Shown: one piece after another, positions 57,075 to 64,000 of the stretch
Numbering within the stretch: position 1 is the stretch's first letter
How the letters are laid out: every line of letters begins with the position of its first letter
Source of the DNA: SMWD01 sp964629475
GTDB lineage: Bacteria; Pseudomonadota; Gammaproteobacteria; Steroidobacterales; GCA-2729495
DNA: 64,000 nucleotides
Direction of reading: 5' to 3'
Assembly (NCBI GenBank): GCA_964629475.1
Contig: CAZVQW010000001.1
Coordinates: 1 to 64,000, forward strand
Made by a program: the position numbers and the translations under genes
Notes under the pieces: generated by a model
The model's database searches: none
What the model saw: only the letters and a program-made list of their open reading frames with translations
What the model was told of the DNA's origin: nothing

Positions 57075-59711
57075 ATGAACACCGATACGAGCACGATTAA
57101 TCAGGATACCTTTCCTGCACGCGACACGGCCAGTGCCGGGTCGGTGCGCTGGTTGGTGATGAAATTCGGCGGCACGAGCGTGTCGACGGCCGAGCGGTGG
57201 CAGGCAATTCGCGATCTGATTCGCGAACGCCAGGCGGCCGGTTATCGGCCGATAGTCGTGCATTCAGCATTCGCGACCGTGTCGAATGGCCTGCAGGCAC
57301 TCCTCGATGCTGCGGTCGATGGTGATTACCAGCAACAGTTCGATGAGATCATCGATCTTCACATGCAGCTGGCTGCAGATCTGGGCATTGACGGGCAATC
57401 ATTGCTGGCGCAATTCGTCGGTGATCTTGAGCGTTTGCTGACCGGCATTCGCCTGATTCGGGAAATCAGCCCGCCGGTGTACGTCAAGGTCATGGCGCTT
57501 GGCGAACTGATGGCCACGACAATCGGCGCCTCTTACCTGCAGTCACAGGATCTGACGGTCGACTGGACCGATGCGCGCGAAATTTTGCAAAGCGTTGATG
57601 TGCCGCAAGAAAATGAGCGCTCACGGTATCTGGCGGCGAGTTGTGCGTTCGACAAGGATCCGGCTATCCAGGGTCGACTGGCAGCAACCGACGGTGTGAT
57701 CGTGACGCAGGGGTTTATTGCCCGTAACCGGAACGGCGACAGTGTATTGCTTGGTCGCGGTGGATCGGATACCTCTGCGGCGTATCTTGCGGCCAAACTC
57801 GATGCCGCCGGTCTCGAGATCTGGACCGATGTTCCCGGCTTGTTCAGTGCGAACCCGCGCATCGTCAGCGGAGCCCGGTTGCTGAAGATGCTCAGTTACG
57901 AAGAGGCTCAGGAGATTGCATCGACCGGTGGCTCGATCCTGCACCCGCGTTGTATTCGTCCGGTCCGCACGCATGCGATACCGCTGCGCGTCAGATGTAC
58001 CTCGCAACCGACGCTGGACGGGACGCTGATCAGCCATGATCCCGGCAGCGATGCGCCGGCGGTCAAGGCCATCTCGGGCCGCGCCGGCATCACGGTCGTG
58101 TCGATGGAAACGGTCACCATGTGGCGTGAAGCCGGATTCCTGGCCGAAGCCTTTCGCTGTTTCAGTGATATGGGTCTGTCGATCGATCTTGTCTCCACGG
58201 CCGAGAGTAACGTGACCGTGACGCTCGATCTGGGTCAGGAACAGATGGATGACGGCACACTCGTGCGTCTGCGCCAGTCACTCGAGCGACTGTGTCGTGT
58301 CGAGATCATCAATAATGCCGAGGTGGTCAGTCTTGTCGGGCAGAAGATTCGTGCGATGCTGCATGAAATCGGTCCGGCACTCCGCGTCTTCGCCGAGCAC
58401 CGGATTCATCTCGTCAGCCAGGCGGCCAGCGATCTGAACCTGAGTTTCGTCGTCGACGAAGGGGATTCTCACCGACTGATCAAGGAACTGCACGGTAATC
58501 TCAAGCTGGCCAGGTCCGATGCCGTATTCGGCCCAACCTGGGCGGAGTTGCGCAGAGATCTGGAGTTGGCTCCGGTATTGGCTGAACCGTGGTGGGTGCA
58601 GAAACGACAACGATTACTCGAAATCGGCGCCGAAGCGCCGTCGTCCTATGTCTACGATATTGAATCGGTGCGTGGCGCCTGCGAACGTCTGCGTTCGATG
58701 AGCAATATTGACCGGGTCTTTTACGCAATGAAGGCGAATAATCATCCCGAGATCCTGCGCACGGTCGAGGCGACAGGTGTCAACTTTGAATGCGTCTCAC
58801 CAGGTGAGATCGGTCATGTGCTGGATTTGTTTCCGGATATCGACAGGCAACGCATACTGTTTACTCCGAACTTTGCAGCACGTGAAGAATATATTCAGGC
58901 CATGGAACTCGGCGTCTGGGTGACGCTCGATAATTTGCATCCACTCAAGGAATGGGGCGAGATTTTTCGCGGTCATGACATTTTTCTGCGGCTCGATACG
59001 GGGCAGGGCAGGGGGCATCACGAACATGTTCGCACCGCAGGTATTCATTCGAAGTTCGGCATCCCGCTGTTCGAGCTCGAGGAAGTGCGTGAATTGGCCT
59101 CAGAATATGGCGTGCGTATCGTCGGCCTGCATGCACATACCGGCAGCGGTATCCTGCAGCCCGACAATTGGCGGGATGTTGCTGCGTGCCTGATCGAAGT
59201 TGCGGAAGATTTTCCGGACGTGCAGATGATTGATCTTGGTGGTGGGCTCGGTATACCGGAGAAGCCGGGGCAGGACGTGCTGGACATGGCGGCACTGAAC
59301 GCAAGCGTAGCGGAATTGAAGTCCGCGTATCCGCAATTCGAGTTATGGATGGAACCGGGACGTTATATCGTCGCACAAGCCGGTGTATTGCTGACATCCG
59401 TAACGCAGATCAAGGGCAAGGGCGATGTGCAGTACGTCGGTGTCAGTACGGGTATGAACTCGCTGATCCGGCCGGCATTGTATGGCGCGTATCATGAGAT
59501 CGCCAACCTGACGCGGTTGGAATTGTCGTCCGAGCAGGTCGTTAATGTCGTCGGTCCAATATGCGAATCGGGCGATAAACTCGGTACGGACCGATTGCTG
59601 CCGGCGTGCAGTGAAGGCGATGTCTTGCTGGTGGCAAACGCCGGGGCATATGGTTTTGTCATGAGTTCGCGCTACAACCTGCGTGAACCCGCTCGCGAAG
59701 TGACGATATAA
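57075..59711 (+). CDS. lysAC: Bifunctional aspartate kinase/diaminopimelate decarboxylase
   Basis: A fusion of the first and last enzymes of lysine synthesis, 878 residues. The aspartokinase half (15-470) has VMKFGGTSVSTAERWQAIRD, LLGRGGSDTSAAYLAAKLDA and two ACT domains (GITVVSMETVTMWREAGFLA and AEVVSLVGQKIRAMLHEIGP). The decarboxylase half (490-870) has FYAMKANNHPEILRTVEATG with the PLP lysine, SPGEIGHVL, VGLHAHTGSGIL, MIDLGGGLGIP, MEPGRYIVAQAGVLLTSVTQ and GPICESGDKLGTDRLLP with the catalytic cysteine. Both active sites look intact. The same fusion is known from Xanthomonas and Xylella. Fusion order LysC then LysA. Confidence 0.95.
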   Translation: MNTDTSTINQDTFPARDTASAGSVRWLVMKFGGTSVSTAERWQAIRDLIRERQAAGYRPIVVHSAFATVSNGLQALLDAAVDGDYQQQFDEIIDLHMQLAADLGIDGQSLLAQFVGDLERLLTGIRLIREISPPVYVKVMALGELMATTIGASYLQSQDLTVDWTDAREILQSVDVPQENERSRYLAASCAFDKDPAIQGRLAATDGVIVTQGFIARNRNGDSVLLGRGGSDTSAAYLAAKLDAAGLEIWTDVPGLFSANPRIVSGARLLKMLSYEEAQEIASTGGSILHPRCIRPVRTHAIPLRVRCTSQPTLDGTLISHDPGSDAPAVKAISGRAGITVVSMETVTMWREAGFLAEAFRCFSDMGLSIDLVSTAESNVTVTLDLGQEQMDDGTLVRLRQSLERLCRVEIINNAEVVSLVGQKIRAMLHEIGPALRVFAEHRIHLVSQAASDLNLSFVVDEGDSHRLIKELHGNLKLARSDAVFGPTWAELRRDLELAPVLAEPWWVQKRQRLLEIGAEAPSSYVYDIESVRGACERLRSMSNIDRVFYAMKANNHPEILRTVEATGVNFECVSPGEIGHVLDLFPDIDRQRILFTPNFAAREEYIQAMELGVWVTLDNLHPLKEWGEIFRGHDIFLRLDTGQGRGHHEHVRTAGIHSKFGIPLFELEEVRELASEYGVRIVGLHAHTGSGILQPDNWRDVAACLIEVAEDFPDVQMIDLGGGLGIPEKPGQDVLDMAALNASVAELKSAYPQFELWMEPGRYIVAQAGVLLTSVTQIKGKGDVQYVGVSTGMNSLIRPALYGAYHEIANLTRLELSSEQVVNVVGPICESGDKLGTDRLLPACSEGDVLLVANAGAYGFVMSSRYNLREPAREVTI

Positions 59712-59722
59712 CCGGACGAATC

Positions 59723-60370
59723 ATGAGTGTCTGGATGTTCCGTTCACGGCTGCGCACGCACGCCGTACTTGCGGCCGTTAGTTTTCTGTTCCTGAGTGCG
59801 ACAACACTAGTCGGAAATCCTGGTTTCGCTACAGCCGTCGATCGTGTCAGTCTCGTATCGGCTTATATGTTCCTGCTGTTGCTCTGCATTGTTTTGCTGA
59901 TCGGCCCGTTGCGAGCCATGCGTACCGGGCGCGTGACGGTCAACCATATATTGCGACGCGACCTCGCGATCTGGTGCGCACTCCTCGGTCTCGTGCACCT
60001 GTTAGCCGGAGCAATGCAATCGATGACACCCGTCTACCTGAGTGAATTCGTTACCCATGCCAGCAACCAGCCATCAGTTGCGATGCGAGAGTTTTTCTTT
60101 CTCTGGTCAACTATTGCCGGAATTGTCATCGGAGCACTGCTTATTGTCTTGCTGACGCTATCGAACAACTGGTCCATGGCATGGATCGGCAAACGGTGGT
60201 GGAAGCGCCTGCATAGCATGAGTTACATCGTGTTTGTACTGACACTCGTGCATGGTCTGGGTTTTCAGGTCCTTGAGTCACGTTCATGGCCAGGCTATGC
60301 GATGGTCGGTATTGCGGCATTTGTTATCTGTATTGCTCAATTCCGGGGTATCCGCGCCATTCGTCATTGA
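59723..60370 (+). CDS. Ferric reductase-like transmembrane protein
   Basis: A 215-residue integral membrane protein with about six helices. The haem-binding pattern of the ferric reductase-like domain (PF01794) is present: LAIWCALLGLVHLLAGAMQS and RLHSMSYIVFVLTLVHGLGF supply the conserved histidines, and RRDLAIW the basic loop. Relatives include MsrQ, the haem subunit that feeds the methionine sulfoxide reductase MsrP, but no msrP is seen nearby, so the role remains open. It follows lysC-lysA by 11 bp and may share its transcript. Confidence 0.8.
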   Translation: MSVWMFRSRLRTHAVLAAVSFLFLSATTLVGNPGFATAVDRVSLVSAYMFLLLLCIVLLIGPLRAMRTGRVTVNHILRRDLAIWCALLGLVHLLAGAMQSMTPVYLSEFVTHASNQPSVAMREFFFLWSTIAGIVIGALLIVLLTLSNNWSMAWIGKRWWKRLHSMSYIVFVLTLVHGLGFQVLESRSWPGYAMVGIAAFVICIAQFRGIRAIRH

Positions 60371-60479
60371 TTGATTTATTATTGTTAAATCAATTACTAA
60401 AGGAATGATCATCAGGTAAAATCGGGTTTATATTTGTGTAGCTGGGCTCAGCTGCACGCACAATTTATAACTAATAAGA

Positions 60480-61100
60480 ATGATACGTATGGGACCGATT
60501 GATCCGTCAGACGTGGCCAGCCCGAGGCAATTAAGTCAGCGACATAACGAGACAGCAAATGATCTGGTCCTCGGGCAACTGACCGGTAATAAAGGCCCGG
60601 CACCCGGGCTACTCAAGGATCGGCGTACAGTTCGGAACCGGCGCCGCGAGAAATCGATTCACGCCTTCTTGTATGGCAATTTCCGTCCTCGCAGGCGCAA
60701 CAGTCGTCGTAAAGCCGATGAACACCAGTATATCTTCGACTGGCATGAACCCCATTTGTTGTACACCGCGCTGGCTATCGTGCTGTTGAGCTGTACCGAT
60801 GCATTGTTTACGTTAAACCTGCTGAATATCGGGGCCGTTGAGGCCAACGCGGTGATGAACACTGCGCTCGAGGTCGGTGTCGAGCAGTTCCTGGGGATCA
60901 AGATCAGCATGACCATTATTTCAGTGCTGGCGCTCGTTTTCTCGGCGCGCCGTCAGTTTATGGGTCGGTTTCAGGTTATTCGAATCTTGCAGGTGATCTG
61001 TGTCGGCTACGTTGCTCTGATCGCTTATGAGATTTTCCTGGTTGGCCAGATCCTTGGTCAGGATCTGGTTACGCTGGCTTCGACAATCCTGCAAATCTGA
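60480..61100 (+). CDS. DUF5658 family membrane protein
   Basis: A 206-residue protein. The first 80 residues are hydrophilic and strongly basic (RRRRNSRRKAD-like stretches around NFRPRRRNSRRKADEHQYIF). The C-terminal half has three hydrophobic segments: YTALAIVLLSCTDALFTLNL, KISMTIISVLALVFSARRQF and QVICVGYVALIAYEIFLVGQ. The GAVEANAVMN motif after the first helix matches the small family I know as DUF5658. No function is established. It lies between the ferric reductase-like gene and sucA, with 109 bp and 162 bp flanks. Confidence 0.75.
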   Translation: MIRMGPIDPSDVASPRQLSQRHNETANDLVLGQLTGNKGPAPGLLKDRRTVRNRRREKSIHAFLYGNFRPRRRNSRRKADEHQYIFDWHEPHLLYTALAIVLLSCTDALFTLNLLNIGAVEANAVMNTALEVGVEQFLGIKISMTIISVLALVFSARRQFMGRFQVIRILQVICVGYVALIAYEIFLVGQILGQDLVTLASTILQI

Positions 61101-61262
61101 AGCCTGATTCCCGCAAATTTCGCTCACCCTGTCGTGCCGGTTCATTGGCTCGAAAGGTACGTAATCATCAACGTTTCAGTTTTATCCGGCCTCGGATACA
61201 CTAACCGGCCTTGAATCGCCATCCTGCGATGGCAATTGCCCCCCACACAAACTAATCGGTAC

Positions 61263-64000
61263 ATGAGCCAGTCACTTCAGCAGCGCTACGCATGGTCGCC
61301 CCTGTTCGGCAGTAATGCGAACTATGTCGAGGAAATGTACGAGTCGTATGTTGCCGATCCGTCCTCAGTGTCCGATAACTGGCAGCAGTTTTTCTCGACC
61401 CTGGCCGACTCGGCTCTGACTGATTCAGCCCTGGCCGAAACTTCGCTGCACGAAGATGTTCGCACGCACCGTCACGTCCGTCAGATTCTCACCGAGCGAC
61501 CCGTCACCAGTGCTGGCGGCGGGAGTGTTTCCGGGACCAGCCAATCGACCGCGGCCGGTGAGAAGCAAGCCTCGGTATCGCGCCTGATCCAGATATACGG
61601 TTTGCGTGGTCACCAGATCGCGAACCTCGATCCGTTGCAACTCAACGTTCGGCGCACGCCGGCCGTGTTCAATCTCAATTACCTCGGTTTGTCCGAAGCC
61701 GACATGGACAGTGAGTTCTATACCGGCGGGCTGGCCGGGAGCGGGCATAGCAAGATGCGCTTGCACGAGATCATCGAAGTCCTCAAAAAGATCTATTGCG
61801 GCCGGGTAGGGGCCGATTTTGCGCACGTATCACGCGGTCGTGAACGACTATGGATCAGGGAGCGCATGGAGCGGGGTATGCTGAGGAACCCGCTGACGAC
61901 CGACGATCGCAAGACAATACTCGCTCGCCTGACGGCAGCCGAGGGTATCGAACGCTACCTGCACACGAAATATGTCGGTCAGAAACGTTTTTCGCTCGAG
62001 GGCGGCGACAGCCTGATACCGATGCTCGACGACTTGATTCAGACCGGCGGTGTCGCCGGACTGCAGGAAATTGTCATCGGCATGGCGCATCGCGGACGTA
62101 TTAACGTCCTGGTTAATGTGCTTGGCAAGTCGCCCGAAGATCTGTTTTCGGAGTTCGAGGGCAATTACGATCCGGATGAATTGACCGGCTCCGGTGACGT
62201 TAAATATCACATGGGCTTTTCCTCTGATATTCGCACGCCGGGCGGGCAGGTCCACATCACGCTGGCGTTTAATCCATCACATCTGGAGATCGTTAACCCG
62301 GTTGTCGAAGGCTCGGTTAGGGCGAGACAGGAACGGCGTGCCGACGATTCCGGCGAAGAGATTCTGCCGGTATTGATTCACGGTGATGCGGCATTCGCGG
62401 GGCAGGGCGTTGTCACCGAAACCTTCCAGATGTCGCAGGCGCGCAGCTTCAGTACCGGTGGCACCGTACACATTATTATCAATAATCAGATCGGTTTTAC
62501 GACGAGCAATCCGGTCGATGCGCGCTCGACGCCCTATTGCAGTGACGTCGCAAAGATGATCGAGGCACCGATTTTTCACGTCAATGGCGATGACGCGGAA
62601 GCTGCTGTCTTTGTGATGCGCACTGCGCTGGATTATCGTCAGACATACCGCAAGGATGTCGTCATCGATCTCGTTTGTTATCGGCGTCACGGCCACAATG
62701 AAGCGGATGAGCCGGCGACGACACAGCCACGCATGTATCGCGCGATCAAGAAACACCCGACGGTCCGCCAGATCTACAGCAGCCGGCTGGTCGAAAGCGG
62801 CGTTATCGAAGCGACCGAACCCGAGCAGATGATGGACGATTACCGTGCCCGGCTCGACGAGGGGCACCCGGTGCGCCTGGCGTCACTCGGCATGGTCGGT
62901 AACGAATTTACGGTCGACTGGACGAAACATCTCGATGAGGACTGGGCGAAGTTTGTTGATACGTCGATCTCGCACTCCGAATATGACGAACTCGGCTCTG
63001 CAATTACGCGTGTACCGCACGGATTCACGTTGCATCCACGGGTCGCCCGGATTCTGACGGATCGCGAAAAGATGCTGGCCGGTGAGGCTTTAATCGACTG
63101 GGGTTTCGCCGAGTTGCTGGCATATGGCAGTCTGCTGAAGCAAGGTTTCAAGGTTCGTCTGACCGGTCAGGACAGTCGTCGCGGCACATTCTTCCATCGT
63201 CATGCCGCGATCTACGATCAGAACACCGGGCGTTCGCACGTATCGCTGGACGATATCGATAATCGCCGCGGTGCGCTGACTGTGACCGATTCCTTGTTGT
63301 CCGAAGAAGCTGTGCTGGGTTTCGAGTACGGATTCTCGACGACGGATCCGGAATGCCTGGTGATCTGGGAGGGGCAGTTCGGCGATTTCTGTAACGGTGC
63401 CCAAGTGGTTATCGACCAGTTCATCTCGTCGGGCGAGACCAAGTGGGGGCGTGCCAGCGGCATAGTCCTGTACCTGCCGCATGGTTATGAAGGCCAGGGT
63501 CCGGAACATTCATCTGCGCGACTCGAACGCTTCCTGCAATTGTGCGCCGAACTGAAGATGCAGGTCTGCGTACCGTCGACGGCCGCGCAGATGTTTCACC
63601 TGATTCGCCGGCAAATGTTACGGAGCATGCGTAAGCCGCTGATCGTCATGACACCAAAAAGCCTGTTGCGCCATCGTCTTGCAAGTTCGCCGCGGGAAGA
63701 AATTCTGAACGGCCAGTTCCAGCTGATCATCCCCGAAGTTGATGACATCGAGCGGGCGTCGGTTACGCGCATTGTGTTTTGCAGCGGCAAAGTCTATTAC
63801 GATTTGCTCGAGGCGCGTCGCGCCCAGGGTCTCGATCATGTTGTGATCGTGCGAATCGAGCAGTTGTATCCGTTTCCGATTCCTGAATTTGCTGACTTGC
63901 TCGGCCAATACCCGCAGGCGAGTGAAATTGTCTGGTGCCAGGAAGAGCCGCAGAATCAGGGGGCATGGCATCAGATCCGGCATCGATTGATTGAACCACT
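61263..64000 (+). CDS. sucA: 2-oxoglutarate dehydrogenase E1 component, cut by window edge
   Basis: The thiamine-diphosphate subunit of the 2-oxoglutarate dehydrogenase complex (TCA cycle). 912 codons are in the window; the family has about 930-950, so only the last residues are missing. Recognised are the N-terminal E2-binding region (LFGSNANYVEEMYESYVADP then SDNWQQFF), IYGLRGHQIANLDPL, IVIGMAHRGRINVLVNVLGK, LAFNPSHLEIVNPVVEGSVR, the ThDP-binding VHIIINNQIGFTTSNP and, near the end, ALIDWGFAELLAYGSLLKQG. No clear ribosome-binding site precedes the ATG. The 162 bp leader (61101-61262) holds GCCATC and GATGGC as a short hairpin but no sdh genes precede it as they do in E. coli. Confidence 0.96.
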   Translation, partial: MSQSLQQRYAWSPLFGSNANYVEEMYESYVADPSSVSDNWQQFFSTLADSALTDSALAETSLHEDVRTHRHVRQILTERPVTSAGGGSVSGTSQSTAAGEKQASVSRLIQIYGLRGHQIANLDPLQLNVRRTPAVFNLNYLGLSEADMDSEFYTGGLAGSGHSKMRLHEIIEVLKKIYCGRVGADFAHVSRGRERLWIRERMERGMLRNPLTTDDRKTILARLTAAEGIERYLHTKYVGQKRFSLEGGDSLIPMLDDLIQTGGVAGLQEIVIGMAHRGRINVLVNVLGKSPEDLFSEFEGNYDPDELTGSGDVKYHMGFSSDIRTPGGQVHITLAFNPSHLEIVNPVVEGSVRARQERRADDSGEEILPVLIHGDAAFAGQGVVTETFQMSQARSFSTGGTVHIIINNQIGFTTSNPVDARSTPYCSDVAKMIEAPIFHVNGDDAEAAVFVMRTALDYRQTYRKDVVIDLVCYRRHGHNEADEPATTQPRMYRAIKKHPTVRQIYSSRLVESGVIEATEPEQMMDDYRARLDEGHPVRLASLGMVGNEFTVDWTKHLDEDWAKFVDTSISHSEYDELGSAITRVPHGFTLHPRVARILTDREKMLAGEALIDWGFAELLAYGSLLKQGFKVRLTGQDSRRGTFFHRHAAIYDQNTGRSHVSLDDIDNRRGALTVTDSLLSEEAVLGFEYGFSTTDPECLVIWEGQFGDFCNGAQVVIDQFISSGETKWGRASGIVLYLPHGYEGQGPEHSSARLERFLQLCAELKMQVCVPSTAAQMFHLIRRQMLRSMRKPLIVMTPKSLLRHRLASSPREEILNGQFQLIIPEVDDIERASVTRIVFCSGKVYYDLLEARRAQGLDHVVIVRIEQLYPFPIPEFADLLGQYPQASEIVWCQEEPQNQGAWHQIRHRLIEP

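Noticed and set aside
61250..61263. AACTAATCGGTACA just before the sucA start, repeated at 2237-2250 before yciO
   Set aside because: A 14-base match is expected by chance a few times in 64 kb, and no dyad or spacing rule supports a shared regulatory site.

Overview
This is a 64 kb chromosomal stretch of a gammaproteobacterium. The evidence is the gene order: gyrA-serC-pheA-hisC-aroA-cmk-rpsA-ihfB-lapA-lapB, thrS-infC-rpmI-rplT-pheS-pheT-ihfA-merR-tRNA-Pro, and mtaD-ubiG-mupP-yciK divergent from gyrA, all classic gammaproteobacterial (especially Pseudomonas-like) blocks. The fused aspartate kinase/diaminopimelate decarboxylase and the REP-type palindromes recall Xanthomonadales and related deep-branching, often uncultured lineages; the exact order is an inference I cannot settle. 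A run of exactly 100 N at 5273-5372 marks a scaffold join, so this is a draft or metagenome-derived assembly.

Region by region: (1) 1-2.1 kb: a secreted protein made of GIAGTGL repeats (cut by the window edge) behind a DUF6502 gene, then yciI-bolA. (2) 2.2-6.1 kb: yciO, a site-2-type membrane protease, and scpA-scpB-rluB, with the gap between scpB and rluB. (3) 6.2-11.9 kb: a catabolic block, arginase, ornithine cyclodeaminase and a short PutA, divergent from an Lrp/AsnC regulator; together they would convert arginine through ornithine and proline to glutamate. (4) 12-14.7 kb: an accessory island with a TSP3/Ig-like secreted protein broken at a G6 tract and a secreted protein carrying three tandem type IV pilin head domains, the most unusual gene in the window. 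(5) 14.7-19.8 kb: yciK, rmuC, mupP/gph, ubiG and mtaD on the minus strand. (6) 20-34.9 kb: gyrA followed by the serine/aromatic/histidine block with cmk, rpsA and ihfB, then lapAB, comEA and galU. (7) 34.9-35.8 kb: a gene-poor scar holding a mini-insertion element and the C-terminal stub of a lost gene, ending at tRNA-Asn. (8) 35.9-47 kb: aspartate aminotransferase, uvrB, tRNA-Val, the thrS translation operon (infC with an ATC start) and tRNA-Pro. (9) 47-55.3 kb: an accessory stretch with an MscS channel, two TRL-like lipoproteins, an AI-2E-type permease, a class III cyclase-like protein, an FAD oxidase and a Hanks-type kinase. (10) 55.3-64 kb: ilvD, the lysC-lysA fusion, two small membrane proteins, and sucA running off the right edge.

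Three families of intergenic palindromes recur: a GGTACCGGGTTTATTT family (two sites), a GGGGACAGTCTAC palindrome (one site) and a GTAGGAGCGGCAT/TGCCGCGATT REP family (three sites, one interrupted). They look like RAYT-type REP sequences, but no RAYT transposase gene lies in this window. All identifications rest on reading the sequence and on motif recognition; no database search was run.
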